The notes: generated from the sequence alone by a model not told the origin. Shown: positions 35,076 through 47,371, numbered from the stretch's first letter. The stretch: 64,000 bases of DNA from Vicia villosa (GCF_029867415.1 NC_081186.1:11230930-11294929); one strand, 5' to 3'. Made by a program: numbers and translations.

Positions 35076-38000
35076 TGTCGCTACCGCGAAAATTAACAGA
35101 GTCGCCACTAACATATTTATCCTGAAAAGGAAGGGAATGCCAGCAAACCACAAAACAAAACAACGGTCTCACGACCAGAGAAAAAGGGTAAGGGAGTCGG
35201 TTACGCGGGGGAAGGTATTAGCAACCCTCGCGCCCATCGTACTCGATGGTATCCACGCTTATGTCTAAACCTATGGGTGTGTAAGCAAATTGCGCTAATC
35301 TGGACTAAAATGCATGCAAAATGTAGGGAAAAGAAAGAGTTATACTCGCACGGGCCCTACCCCGCTGCCTACGTATCCGTTTTGCGGAATCAGAGGTACC
35401 GTAGCTCGGCTAACTAGTTTCTGTTTGTTTTGTGTTTTTTAGGTGAACGAGTTACATTCACACTCCGCTGCTCGACCTTTGGAGACTTATGCTTGGGAAT
35501 GGAGCGGAAATAACAAGCTCTTAAGAAAAGAAAATCAAAGAGTGTGGTTTGTGTTTTAAAGAATGCATGAGGAAAACCTAAACTAAGGGGGAAAGCTTGC
35601 TACCTAATGTTATCATACAAAGGGTACGAGTCTAAGCTAAACTATCAACCTACGAGGGAAAAAGGAAGCATACAATAATATCACACAAACGAGCATCCGC
35701 TCGTAAAGCAAACAAAACCAACGGTACTGACCGAATGGTAGAAAAGCGGTCCCGCCATAGCCAAGGGGAGCAGCTCAACCCAAGTCAACCAAGCATTAGA
35801 CCTCGCGAAAATGATCGGGCCATAGACAAGAGGGCGGACCCCTCTCAGCAACCAAGCCGTCACGGATCGTAAAGGAAAACGGTGCATGCGTACACCGAGC
35901 ATCAACGTCGAGTGACGCGAGCTATAGGAAAGGCGGGGGTCCGGCTACATGAACCCTTTTCCTGACATACTCGATAACAAGATCTTGTGCAGGTTCAGAA
36001 GCGAGCTACGCGTAGCGTGCGCATACTGAACAGACTCGATGAGACTAGGCGGGGGTTGATTGCTAACCCTTTCCGCATGCCTTCCATGAGGACTTAACGG
36101 AGTGCCATATAGGACTTATTACACCGTGACTCCCTGCCGCAAAGCACAAATGTAAACACACCAACAAAAACAGAGCCTCTTTCGAGGACTTGGCCAGATG
36201 CATGTCTAAGTCCTACTTCTCATGTTATAGGATGATGCGAGAAAGCGATAAAGTGCAAGAGAAATGAAATGAAACGGGAGACAATACCGAACGGATAGCA
36301 AATCCGCAATGAGCTAGCAAGCGTAAGCAGAGAAGTCCGAAATACTTCGCGTAAGCCATCATCAAGCAAAGCAAGTCAGAAAGTTTCGTCGTGAAAGTAA
36401 ATCACGAGCGACATGTAGTACACGTCGAGCATAACCACACGAGCAACCTGCAAGGGAAACAATCCAGACAATACAGGAGTATACATCTCAATGAATGAGA
36501 GATCAGGGGACTGGCATCGGAAATAGGTTCGTGTCCCACAAATAAAGTGGAACACAATGCAAATCAAGTCGCATCAGAAGCGAATTCGTGTCCCACAAAT
36601 AAAGTGGAACACGAAGCAATCAAATCACAATCGAACCCTCTCAAAGTACCTCGCACATCTCAGCAAACAAATCAGTAATAACAAGGAAGCACGCACCCGC
36701 CATAGAAAATAATAGAAATTAAATTCTAAGTAAATTCTAAAACAAAATCTAACAAGAGCAAATTGTTTTTATGACATTGTTATCTAAAAAGCAACGGAAC
36801 AAAACTAAGTACAAAACAATTAAATTCTATCAAGACAAAGAATACATGTTTTTATTATTTAAAATCAATGCAGGGAATCTAATCAAACATAATATTTTTT
36901 ATAGCATTTCATCGAAGAATTAAAACTAAACAATATAACAAAACATTTAAATTCTAACAAGCAAAAGATATTACATGTTTTTATATTCTTTTTATCATGC
37001 AAAAGTCTAACAAAGGAAATTGTTTTTATATCATTTCTTACAAATATAGAAAACAAAAATCTAATTCTAACTAGAAAAGATTACATGTTTTTATTATTTT
37101 CACGCAAAAATCTAACAAAACTATTTTTCATTGCATTTTATTATCTAAGTAAAATATGAAATCAAAATTAAATCTAACATGAATAGAAATGTGAGTCTGA
37201 GGGGGTTTATTGCTGAAATCAGTGGTGTAGTAAAATAGGGGCGCAGGCCCACATATTGATGGCCCAAGGAGCATTGTTTTGTTACAGTTTTCAGAGTTTT
37301 TTGTGTCAAAAGGTGTGATGGGCTCATAGTGGGGTGCTGGCAACGAATTTGTGTGATAAGGCCCATGGAGATTATAGAATCAAATCACGTTTTTGTTAAT
37401 CAATTAACAATTCAGATTTCCAACAAAACACTCAGATTATCCAAGATTAGCATCATTTAATTAAGCTAATAATCACCTTTACCACAAAATTGGATCAAAA
37501 GAGGGATTAGGGTTAATGTGACTATTCACCTTGTTTCAAAACTCAGACCTCTCTTTCTTTCAAACACGACGGCGCCGATTCTCCTCTCCGGCGGAACCTC
37601 TCCGATCCTCTAATGGCACCGTCGCGACAACAAACACGATCCAGGCCAAGATCTCATCTCCGTTCGAGTCTCCAACCTCTCTCGCATTGATTTCTTCTTC
37701 AATTCATTCCTTCCGATTCCGTCTCGAATCTTTCGCGTCTCCGATCCTCTCTCGTCATGAATTTGCTTCACTTTCTGCTTAAGATCCCAAACAAACTTCT
37801 TCTTTCTTCCGCCTTTTGATGTTGTTGTTTACGGTGAACATGCCTGATGCCGAAGTCGATAATTGAAGACTGGAGAAGCGTTGCGATGTCGTTTTCAGAT
37901 TGAAGCTTGCGAAGTTGTTGTTGAGTGAAGCGTGTGATGATGATGCTCTGCGTGAAGGCGATGCGCGCGATTCGGTGAAGTTGATTTGGTGTCGATGGTG

Positions 38001-39428
38001 AACGTTATGTAGCGGTTATAGTGAAGATTGAAGGAGGTTTTTGAGTTTTCTCTGAAGGTGATTGAATCAGAGAGTTTGAGAATTGGAGAATGAAGAGTCT
38101 GTTGAAGAGTGATGAAGACGATGATGAAGTTTCTTTGTTGATTTTCCGTTGAATGATTGATGACAATTGTTGATTATGTGATAATGGTGAGTGTGCTTCG
38201 ATCGAAGCTTGTGGAGGAGCGGCTCACGACGTTCAAGATTTGCAGAGAAGGTAGTTGAAGAAATTGCGATGAATTTGGAGAGTAAATCGAATTCGATGGC
38301 GATTGTTGAAGATTGTTGAGTCGCTTTCGGTTTTTGAACTTTGGCAATTAAAGCCTTTTTTCCTGTGCTTTTTGTATGATTTTCTGCAGCTTGTTGGATG
38401 AAGAGTTTGCGATGAATGAAGCAGATGAAGATGGAGATTGGTTATGGCTGAAAATGGAAGATTCGGGGAAGAAGGTGTGTTACGATTCAGTTACATGGTC
38501 CCCCCGTTGAAGGTTCAGAGATTTGTTTCCTTGAAGAGAGTGTGATTGAGGATTCGGTTCAAGAGTTTGTTATGATTTTTCTTTTTTCAGTTATCGATTC
38601 TCTCTTCTTTTTCTCATACAGGTTTGTTGATGAAGAGAGAAAAAGGAAGATCCCCAGTTTGTTATGATTCGGTTCCTCTTATTGAGTTGATGCAGGGATG
38701 AAACGGTTTAAAACTTGGATTGGTTTCAAGCCTGTTTCCTTTTGCTGCTGGGATGAACTCTCTGTTTGAATTGTATTGGTTTTGTAAAACATTTGGATAT
38801 GGAATGGATTTTGGTGTATTTTTGTATAACTTTTTGTAATTTTTGTAATGAATTTGAATGGGCTTTGGAATGTAACTTGAATGTGGACATTTTAAATTCC
38901 AATTACCCTTGCATTTCAACAATCCACGTGAATCTTCCTTTCAAACTAAGCACACATAAATCCCGATTCAATCGATTAATTTGAACACACATCTTGAATT
39001 CGTAGCATTAAGTAATCTCTTGAATGAGTGTTTCCAAATAACAATTCCAACTTACCCTTCACTTCTTAAAACCTTAACTTCCCTCTTCGATCCAAATCAA
39101 CTTATATTGCAAACAAAGAATAATAATGACGAGAACAAAAAAACTTCCTTGATCACAATGAATCTACAAGTTCATCTCTTATGCCATGACTTGCATTGGT
39201 ATTTCCATCCACCACGACAATAAAGCTCTGAGGAATTCTTGAGGAAGATAAGAATTGAAGCACATAAGAACTCCTCCACATGAAATCTAATGAAACTTAG
39301 TTGAATTAACGATTATATACACCGTGTATAAGAAACCCTTTATTATTTTTTCTTGATTTTTGAACGACGAAATAAACGCCATCCATAACTTATAGCACGG
39401 ATAAGAGGGCAAATTTTGGGGTGCAACA
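35076..39428 (-). repeat. E4 5' LTR (element orientation), 4353 bp
   Basis: It is nearly identical to 23560-27914 (see E4). The counterpart of the hairpin cluster is at about 35346-35415. Confidence 0.95.
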
Positions 39429-39433
39429 GGTAA
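39429..39433 (+). repeat. E4 target-site duplication, right copy
   Basis: GGTAA, matching 23555-23559 exactly. Confidence 0.95.
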
Positions 39434-40444
39434 GAGCCTTCGACGGGTCAACAAGAACAGTGTACGGAAAGGTGAATCTCCCAATCCGAGTGGGCTCTCT
39501 GATCTTTGATTCTACCTTTTACGTAATGGAAATTCACCATGCATATTCCTGTTTACTAGGACGCCCTTGGATACATGGGGCAAATGCTGTAACTTCTACC
39601 CTGCATCAGAAGTTGAAGTATCCAGTAAAAGGAAAGATTGTCACAGTTTACGGTGAAGAAGAATATATGGTTAGCCACCTGAGCAACTCCAAGTATGTTG
39701 AGTTGGATGACGAGTTCATCAAAACTCCCTGCCAATCTTTTGAGGTGGTCTCTCCAGATGTCTCTACTACCAAACATATTTCCGCTGCTCCAACTACAGA
39801 AGTAACTCCAACTATGGCTTCCCTCAAAGATGCCAAAGTTGTGATCAAAAAAGGTGGTTGCACAGCATGGGGACAGCTCCTCGATATACCTTATAAGTCC
39901 GGCAAGCTAGGCCTGGGCTATGCTAATGGAAACCAAAAGAACGATCAAAGTCCTTGTTCTGGAGGATTAATGTCACATTTCATCAGCCAAGGAGTAAATG
40001 CTATTGAAGACGATGGAGTGTTCTTGAACCATATCATTCAGCCATATCCAGATGAAGTTCCACCCCTTCCCATGGGAGTTTGGGATACTTTGGGAGAACC
40101 AAGCGGCGGGTATGATTTTCAATATACCGCACCTCAGAGTTCTTTTATTGCTATGGAAGACATTACCCCAACTGGATGGGGTGATCAATTTGAAAATGGC
40201 AAAAGTTTCACAAGTTCCATCACTGAGCAATATCAAAATCCACCTAAAGAAGTTTGGGATACGCTAGGAGAGCCAAGTGGCAAATATGACTTTATGGTGA
40301 AATATTCCGCTCCTCCGAGCTCACAAGTCGCCATTGAAGACATTGTCTCAACTGGATGGGATGAACATTGCGAAGATAATTTCACTCCTGAAGAAGCCTG
40401 GGAAATACCAAATAACGAGGGTTATTTTCTGTCAGAGTACACCA
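39434..40444 (+). pseudogene. Ogre protease C-terminal half and linker (cut by E4 and E5)
   Basis: It continues the frame broken at 23559. The protease part has the AFDGSTRTVYGKVNLPI strand pair and the LLGRPWIHGANAV flap motif. It is followed by a linker of about 240 residues containing a repeated module, VWDTLGEPSG-x-YDF...AIEDI-x-x-TGWD, with copies starting near 40078 and 40254. It stays open to the E5 junction at 40444 and resumes at 49604. The linker lies between protease and RT, a position where Ogre-group proteins are long and poorly characterised. Confidence 0.85.
40440..40444 (+). repeat. E5 target-site duplication, left copy
   Basis: CACCA. The right copy is at 49599-49603. Confidence 0.95.
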
Positions 40445-41652
40445 TGTTAGAACAAGATTTGTTCTGATCAATTATCTTAGTTTTGATGATAACAATAATA
40501 TGAATTTTGCTTAAGATAATATGGTACTCTAATCCAATGCAATTTCCCTTTCAGGAAATATATAAAGAGTACGCATAATTCAGCGCTCAGAAGCTTTGTC
40601 TCTAAGGGTTCAGCATGCAACATCAGAACATGGTCTGGCAAGACATCAGAAGATGGTCGAAGCAGAATCAGAACATGGGTCTATGGAAGCATCAGAAGAA
40701 CAAGAGAACAGAAGCACTGAAGTTCTGATGGTATCACGCTCAGAAGCACTTCAAGGTCAGAAGATCAGAAGATGCTATGCACCAAGCTGTTTGACTCTGA
40801 TGATATTCAAACGTTGTATTCACAAACATCAGATCAGAAGAAAGTACAAGTGGCAAGCTACGCTGTCTGACAAAAGGAACGTTAAAAGCTACTAAAGGCT
40901 ACGTCAGTAGACACAGCGTGAACAAGGCTCGAGGTAGTTGACAAAAGCGTATAACATTAAATGCGATGCTGTACGGAACACGCAAAGCATTAAATGCATT
41001 CAACGGTCATCTTCTCCAACGCCTATAAATATGAAGTTCTGATGAGAAGCAAGGTTAACGATTCTGCACCAAAACAACTCATATCAAACTTGCTGAAACG
41101 CTGTTCAATCAAAACTCAGAATCTTCATCTTCATCAAAGCTCACTACATTGCTGTTGTAATATATTAGTGAGATTAAGCTTAAACGTTAAGAGAAATATC
41201 ACAGTTGTGATTATCGCTTTTAAGAAGCATTTGTAAACTCTTAGAATTGATTACATTAAGTTGTAAGGAACTAGAGTGATCGTGTTGATCAGAATACTCT
41301 AGGAAAGTCTTAGGAGTGAACTAAGCAGATTGTAACTAGAGTGATCGTGTTGATCAGTAGACTCTAGAGAAAAGTCTTAGAGGGTATCTAAGCAGTTGTT
41401 CCTGGAGTGATCAGTGTGTGATCAGAAGACTCTGGAAGACTTAGTTGCGGACTAAGTGGAAAACCATTGTAATCCGTGCGATTAGTGGATTAAATCCTCA
41501 GTTGAGGTAAATCATCTCTGCGGGGGTGGACTGGAGTAGTTTAGTTAACAACGAACCAGGATAAAAATAACTGTGCATTTATTTTTATCTGTCAAGTTTT
41601 TGAAGCTACACTTATTCAAACCCCCCCTTTCTAAGTGTTTTTCTATCCTTCA
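40445..41652 (+). repeat. E5 5' LTR, 1208 bp
   Basis: It runs from TGTTAGAACAAG to TATCCTTCA. A TATAAATA box is at 41024-41031. It is rich in TCAGAAG/CTTCTGA-type motifs. Two units, near 41272 and 41337, repeat CTAGAGTGATCGTGTTGATC. ORFs of 80-99 codons in it are duplicated in the 3' LTR and are not considered genes. Confidence 0.95.
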
Positions 41653-41654
41653 AT

Positions 41655-41666
41655 TGGCATCAGAGC
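41655..41666 (+). promoter_or_regulatory. Primer binding site of E5 (initiator Met type)
   Basis: TGGCATCAGAGC, two bases after the LTR, differs by one base from the usual plant copia site TGGTATCAGAGC. Confidence 0.85.
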
Positions 41667-41738
41667 GCCGGTTCTAAGGTGCAAGCACTTAACCGTGTTT
41701 AGAAAAGATTCAGGAAGAGAAAAACGCTTCAGTAAAAG

Positions 41739-43658
41739 ATGGTTGATGAAAGTGAAAAGTCTACACCTACACCTGCATCTACATCTGGCTCTGCTGAGCA
41801 ATACAACGGTAACAATGGTTATACTAGACCGCCGGTATTTGATGGTGAAAACTTTGAATACTGGAAAGATAAACTGGAAAGTTACTTTCTGGGTCTAGAT
41901 GGTGATCTATGGGATCTTCTGATGGATGGTTACAAACATCCAGTAAATGCCAGTGGCGCAAAGCTGTCAAGGCAAGAAATGAATGATGATCAAAAGAAGC
42001 TTTTCAGGAATCATCATTAATGCAGAACTGTTTTGCTGAATGCTATCTCTCATGCTGAGTATGAGAAGATATCTAACAGGGAAACGGCCTATGACATATA
42101 TGAGTCCTTGAAAATGACTCATGAAGGAAATGCTCAAGTCAAGGAAACTAAAGCTCTAGCTTTAATCCAGAAGTATGAAGCCTTCAAGATGGAGGATGAT
42201 GAAGACATTGAAAAGATGTTTTCAAGATTTCAAACTCTTACTGCTGGATTGAGAGTTCTTGACAAGGGATACACCAAGGCTGATCACGTAAAGAAGATCA
42301 TCAGAAGCTTACCTAGAAGATGGGGTCCTATGGTGACTGCATTCAAGATTGCAAAGAATCTGAATGAAGTTTCTCTGGAAGAGCTTATCAGCGCCTTGAG
42401 AAGTCATGAAATAGAGCTGGACGCAAATGAGCCTCAAAAGAAAGGTAAGTCTATTGCATTAAAATCTAATATCAAGAAATGCACTAACGCTTTTCAGGCT
42501 AGAGAAGAAGATCCTGAAGAATCAGAATCTGAAGAAGAAGATGAACTGTCCCTGATCTCCAGAAGGCTAAATCAACTCTGGAAGACCAAGCAAAGGAAGT
42601 TCAGAGGCTTCAGAAGTTCAAGGAAATTTGAACGTGGAGAATCTTCTGATGAAAGAAGATTTGACAAGAAAAAGGTCATGTGCTATGAATGCAATGAGCC
42701 TGGACACTACAAGAATGAATGTCCAAATCTTCAGAAGGAAAGTCCCAAGAAAAAGTTTCATAAGAAGAAAGGTCTTATGGCAACCTGGGATGAGTCAGAA
42801 GATGATTCAGAAGATGAGCAGGCCAACTGTGCGCTGATGGCGACAGAAGATGACGAATCAGAATCTACATCAGAATCAGATTCTGAAGAGGTATTTTCTG
42901 AACTTACTAGAGATGAGTTAGTTTCCGGTCTAACTGAACTTCTGGAACTCAAGTCTCAGATTAGTCTCAAATACAAAAAGCTGAAAAAGCAATTTGAATT
43001 TGAAACAAAGAAGCTTGAGTTGGAGAATTCTGAATTAAAAGAAAAACTTTTAAAATTATCCAATAATGTTGGATCCCCTTCTGATTCAGAAAAATCCACT
43101 CCCAGTCTAAACCATATTCTGAAAGAATATGATTTAAGTTTCAGGAAGTTCTTGTCTAGAAGTATTGGCAGAAGTCAGCTAGCTTCTATGATATATGCTG
43201 TGTCTGGAAACAAAAGAGTTGGCATTGGTTTCGAGGGTGAAACCCCATACAAACTTGAACCTGTTGATGAAATGAAAATTACATACAAGCCATTGTATGA
43301 TCAGTTCAAGTATGGCCACTCCCATGATATTAGGCACACTTCACATGCTCAAAGTTTTCACATAACACACACCAAAAAGCATGTGACACAACCTAGGAAA
43401 TATCATGAAACTCACATTAAAAATTATCATGCTGTTCCTCCTATTGCTTACAATGTTAAACCCAAGTTCAATCAGAACTTGAGAAAATCTAACAAGAAAG
43501 GACCCAAGAAAATGTGGGTACCTAAGGATAAGATTATTCCTATTGCAGATATCCTTGACTGCAAAAAGGACAAAGCACAACATGTCATGGTACCTGGACT
43601 CTGGATGCTCGCGACACATGACAGGAAGAAGGTCTATGTTCCAAGACCTGGTGCTTAA
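41739..43658 (+). pseudogene. Sirevirus gag with one in-frame stop
   Basis: It starts MVDESEKSTPTP. An N-terminal gag domain (YTRPPVFDGENFEYWKDKLE) is interrupted by TAA at 42018-42020, then the same frame continues unbroken for 541 codons through the UBN2/gag core (KETKALALIQKYEAFKM). A CCHC zinc knuckle, CYECNEPGHYKNEC, lies at about residues 315-328, followed by an acidic Ser/Glu-rich region and a basic C-terminus. The end overlaps pol in another frame. The single stop is best explained as a nonsense mutation, expected Lys by context. Everything else looks functional. Confidence 0.9.
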
Positions 43659-46600
43659 GTCAGGTGGAGAAGTCAAGTTTGGAGGAGATCAGAAGGGCAA
43701 GATAATTGGCTCTGGAACTATAAAGTCTGGTAACTCTCCTTCCATTTCTAATGTACTTCTTGTAGAAGGATTAACACATAACCTCTTATCTATCAGTCAA
43801 TTGAGTGACAATGGTTATGATATAATCTTTAATCAAGAGTCTTGCAAGGCTGTAAATCAGAAGGATGGCTCAATCCTATTTACAGGCAAGAGGAAGAACA
43901 ACATTTATAAGACGGATCTGCAAGATCTTATGAGTCAGAAGGTGACTTGTCTTATGTCTGTTTCTGAAGAGCAGTGGGTCTGGCACAGAAGATTAGGTCA
44001 TGCTAGTTTGAGAAAGATTTCTCAGATTAACAAACTGAATCTGGTCAGAGGACTCCCTAATCTGAAATTCAAATCAGATGCTCTTTGTGAAGCATGTCAG
44101 AAGGGCAAGTTCTCCAAACCTGCATTCAAGTCCAAGAATGTTGTTTCTACCTCAAGGCCATTAGAACTCTTGCACATTGATCTGTTTGGCCCAGTCAAAA
44201 CAGCATCTGTCAGAGGGAAGAAATATGGATTAGTCATCGTAGATGATTATAGCCGCTGGACATGGGTAAAATTCTTGAAACACAAGGATGAGACTCATTC
44301 AGTGTTCTTTGATTTCTGCATTCAGATTCAATCTGAAAAAGAGTGTAAAATCATAAAGGTCAGAAGTGATCATGGTGGTGAATTTGAGAACAGATCCTTT
44401 GAAGAATTCTTCAAAGAAAATGGTATTGCCCATGATTTCTCTTGTCCTGGAACTCCTCAGCAAAATGGAGTTGTAGAACGAAAGAATAGGACTCTACAAG
44501 AAATGGCCAGAACCATGATCAATGAAACCAATATGGCTAAGCATTTCTGGGCAGAAGCAATAAACACTGCATGCTATATTCAGAATAGAATCTCTATCAG
44601 ACCTATTCTAAATAAGACTCCCTATGAATTGTGGAAGAATAGAAAGCCCAACATTTCATATTTCCATCCTTTTGGATGTGTATGCTTTATTCTGAACACT
44701 AAAGATCATCTTGGTAAGTTTGATTCCAAAGCACAAAAATGTTTCCTTCTTGGATATTCTGAACGCTCAAAAGGCTACAGAGTATACAATACTGAAACAT
44801 TGGTTGTAGAAGAATCAATCAATATCAGGTTTAATGATAAGCTTGGTTCTGAAAAACCAAAGCAGTTTGATAATTTTGCAGATTGTGATATTGATATATC
44901 AGAAGTTGTTGAGCCAAGAAGCAACGCATCAGAAGCAGAGCTTCTCAGAAGCAAAGAATCTGAAGATCAAGTATCAGCTTCTCTGGAGGACCTAAGCATA
45001 TCTGAAGAACCATCTGTCAGAAGATCATCCAGACTCATCTCTGGTCATTCAGAAGATGTCATTCTTGGAAAGAAGGATGATCCAATCAGAACAAGAGCAT
45101 TCCTTAAGAACAATGCAGACTGTCAATTAGGTCTTGTATCTTTGATCGAGCCAACTTCTGTTGATCATGCTCTAGAAGATCCAGACTGGATAATTGCTAT
45201 GCAAGAAGAACTAAATCAGTTTACAAGGAATGATGTTTGGGATCTTGTTCCTAGACCAGATGGATTCAATATAATCGGTACAAAATGGGTCTTCAGAAAC
45301 AAGCTCAGTGAGAAAGGTGAAGTGGTAAGAAACAAAGCCAGACTGGTGGCTCAGGGTTATAGTCAGCAAGAAGGGATTGATTATACAGAAACCTTTGCAC
45401 CAGTGGCCAGGTTAGAATCTATTCGTTTATTAATTTCTTTTGCCACTCAACATAACATCACTCTTTATCAGATGGATGTTAAGAGTGCCTTCTTAAATGG
45501 TTATATAGATGAAGAAGTTTATGTCCATCAACCTCCTGGTTTTGAAGACTCTATGTCTCCTAATCATGTTTTTAAACTTAAGAAATCATTGTATGGATTG
45601 AAGCAGGCTCCCAGAGCTTGGTATGAACGCTTAAGTTCTTTCCTTCTAGATAATGGTTTCACTAGAGGAAAAGTGGACACTACTCTCTTTTGTAAAACCT
45701 TTAAAAGGGATATTTTAATTTGTCAAATATATGTAGATGATATTATTTTTGGAACATCTAATGCTACACTTGGAAAGGAGTTTGCTGAGTCTATGCAGGC
45801 TGAGTTTGAAATGAGCATGATGGGAGAACTCAAGTATTTCCTCGGAATACAAATAAATCAAACATCAGAAGGAACGTATGTTCACCAAACCAAGTATGTG
45901 AAGGAACTTCTGAAGAAGTTTAATCTTCTAGACTGCAAAGAAGCCAAAACTCCTATGCATCCAACATGCATCCTAGGTAAGGATGAGGTAAGTAAGAAGG
46001 TAGATCAGAAGTTATACAGAGGTATGATTGGATCTCTTCTATATTTGACTGCTTCTAGACCTGACATTCTGTTCAGTGTTTGTTTGTGTGCTAGATTCCA
46101 ATCAGATCCTAGAGAATCTCATTTAACTGCTGTTAAGAGAATTCTAAGGTATCTGAAAGGTACTACTAATGTTGGCTTAGTTTACAAAAAATCCAAAGAA
46201 TACAACTTAGTAGGATTCTGCGATGCTGACTATGCTGGAGACAGAATTGAAAGAAAAAGTACTTCAGGAAGTTGTCAATTTCTTGGAAGTCATTTGATCT
46301 CCTGGTACAGCAAGAAGCAAGCAACCATTGCTCTATCAACAACAGAAGCAGAATATGTCGCTGCTGCTGGTTGTAGCACACAGATGCTCTGGATGAAGAG
46401 TCAGTTAGAAGATTATCAGATATTTGAGAGTAACATTCCTATATTCTGTGATAATACTTCTGCTATATGTTTATCTAAGAACCCTATTCTTCATTCAAAA
46501 GCTAAACATATTGAGATTAAACATCATTTCATAAGGGACTATGTTCAGAAGGGTGTTATATCTTTAAACTTTGTCGATACAGACCATCAATGGGCTGATA

Positions 46601-46677
46601 TCTTTACAAAACCCCTGGCTGAAGATAGGTTTAAGTTCATTCTGAAGAACATCAGTATGGATTTATGCCCAGAATGA
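43543..46677 (+). CDS. Sirevirus pol polyprotein (intact)
   Basis: The frame is open for about 1044 codons. In order: protease WYLDSGCSRHMTG (DSG near residue 19), integrase HHCC region from HRRLGHA (about 148), core with HIDLFGP and the GVVERKN Glu, RT with KWVFRNK, FAPVARLESIR and YVDD (about 730), and RNase H with FCDADYAGD, STTEAEYVA and WADIFTKPLAEDRF near the C-terminus. The frame is +1 relative to gag and open from 43483, so it overlaps gag by up to 176 nt and starts without an obvious ATG. Expression probably needs frameshifting, unless a one-base indel separated the genes. Confidence 0.93.
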   Translation: MQISLTAKRTKHNMSWYLDSGCSRHMTGRRSMFQDLVLKSGGEVKFGGDQKGKIIGSGTIKSGNSPSISNVLLVEGLTHNLLSISQLSDNGYDIIFNQESCKAVNQKDGSILFTGKRKNNIYKTDLQDLMSQKVTCLMSVSEEQWVWHRRLGHASLRKISQINKLNLVRGLPNLKFKSDALCEACQKGKFSKPAFKSKNVVSTSRPLELLHIDLFGPVKTASVRGKKYGLVIVDDYSRWTWVKFLKHKDETHSVFFDFCIQIQSEKECKIIKVRSDHGGEFENRSFEEFFKENGIAHDFSCPGTPQQNGVVERKNRTLQEMARTMINETNMAKHFWAEAINTACYIQNRISIRPILNKTPYELWKNRKPNISYFHPFGCVCFILNTKDHLGKFDSKAQKCFLLGYSERSKGYRVYNTETLVVEESINIRFNDKLGSEKPKQFDNFADCDIDISEVVEPRSNASEAELLRSKESEDQVSASLEDLSISEEPSVRRSSRLISGHSEDVILGKKDDPIRTRAFLKNNADCQLGLVSLIEPTSVDHALEDPDWIIAMQEELNQFTRNDVWDLVPRPDGFNIIGTKWVFRNKLSEKGEVVRNKARLVAQGYSQQEGIDYTETFAPVARLESIRLLISFATQHNITLYQMDVKSAFLNGYIDEEVYVHQPPGFEDSMSPNHVFKLKKSLYGLKQAPRAWYERLSSFLLDNGFTRGKVDTTLFCKTFKRDILICQIYVDDIIFGTSNATLGKEFAESMQAEFEMSMMGELKYFLGIQINQTSEGTYVHQTKYVKELLKKFNLLDCKEAKTPMHPTCILGKDEVSKKVDQKLYRGMIGSLLYLTASRPDILFSVCLCARFQSDPRESHLTAVKRILRYLKGTTNVGLVYKKSKEYNLVGFCDADYAGDRIERKSTSGSCQFLGSHLISWYSKKQATIALSTTEAEYVAAAGCSTQMLWMKSQLEDYQIFESNIPIFCDNTSAICLSKNPILHSKAKHIEIKHHFIRDYVQKGVISLNFVDTDHQWADIFTKPLAEDRFKFILKNISMDLCPE

Positions 46678-47182
46678 GAAGATGAGAAGTTCTCATGTAT
46701 GAGTATCTTCTGAAGTGAATGTGGAACATTTTTTTTAATCAGAAGTTCTGATTGAAATCTTTTAGAAATTATGATTCGGTTATTTCTAACGTTTCATTGT
46801 CTAAGTTGATTCAGAACCTCTTTTAAAGCAAAACAGCTGTAACGTTTTATCTCGGGATGGTAAACCTGTCGTTACTATTCATGGATAAGCGCGCGTGCAG
46901 TTGAAGGGACGCCGACCATAGGTAACTGTGCTAGTCACCTCATTCGTCTTTATTATCTCTCCTCACGTCACGTAACATTAAAAGCTATTCATCATTCGTT
47001 TCACTTTATTTTCTTTTAAATACTCTTCAAACTCTTCTCTTTCCCTCTCATCTCTCTCTGCATTCCTCATCAAATTTTTCTCTCTCTCTCTTCCGTTTTC
47101 GTCTCTTGCTCAAAACATTTTTTTTTTTTTAAAAAAAATCCTTGCTCAAACCTAGCGTTCACTCTTAGCTTGTTGAAGATCT

Positions 47183-47371
47183 ATGACTCAAAGGCGACAG
47201 ATCTCTGCATATCTCGGGATGGCTCTCCTAATACCTCTCAAGTCAGACCTCTTCTTTGATGTTGTTATCAACTTTCACCCAAAGACAGAAGACTTTCTTG
47301 AGTTATGGGAGGAGGTTAAGAATGATATTCTTAACTTCTATGTTGAGGGAAAGCCCCGTTTGCAACATTAG
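47183..47371 (+). CDS. Small ORF in E5 post-pol region (62 aa)
   Basis: The frame starts MTQRRQISAYLGMALL, is the first ATG after a CT-rich leader, and has a hydrophobic patch near residues 9-28 and an acidic C-terminal half. It could be the remnant of an envelope-like or captured sequence. There is no recognisable domain, and it may be non-coding. Confidence 0.3.
   Translation: MTQRRQISAYLGMALLIPLKSDLFFDVVINFHPKTEDFLELWEEVKNDILNFYVEGKPRLQH

Larger units (their letters stand above)
23560..39428 (-). mobile_element. E4: non-autonomous Ogre-like element, complete, 15.9 kb
   Basis: Two LTRs (23560-27914 and 35076-39428) flank a 7.2-kb interior. In element orientation (minus strand) the LTR begins TGTTGCACCCC and ends AGCGACA, the purine tract is at 27915-27927 and the primer site at 35056-35073. 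A perfect GGTAA duplication and the uninterrupted protease frame on either side prove a simple insertion. No gag or pol domain is detectable on either strand. LTR differences that I found are one base substitution (near 26501/38016) and two single-G length differences, so insertion was very recent. Confidence 0.95.

Noticed and set aside
40596..41236. ORFs of 99 and 80 codons in the sirevirus LTR (also 48542-49182)
   Set aside because: Located in U3 and leader parts of the LTR, duplicated in both LTRs, without family resemblance.
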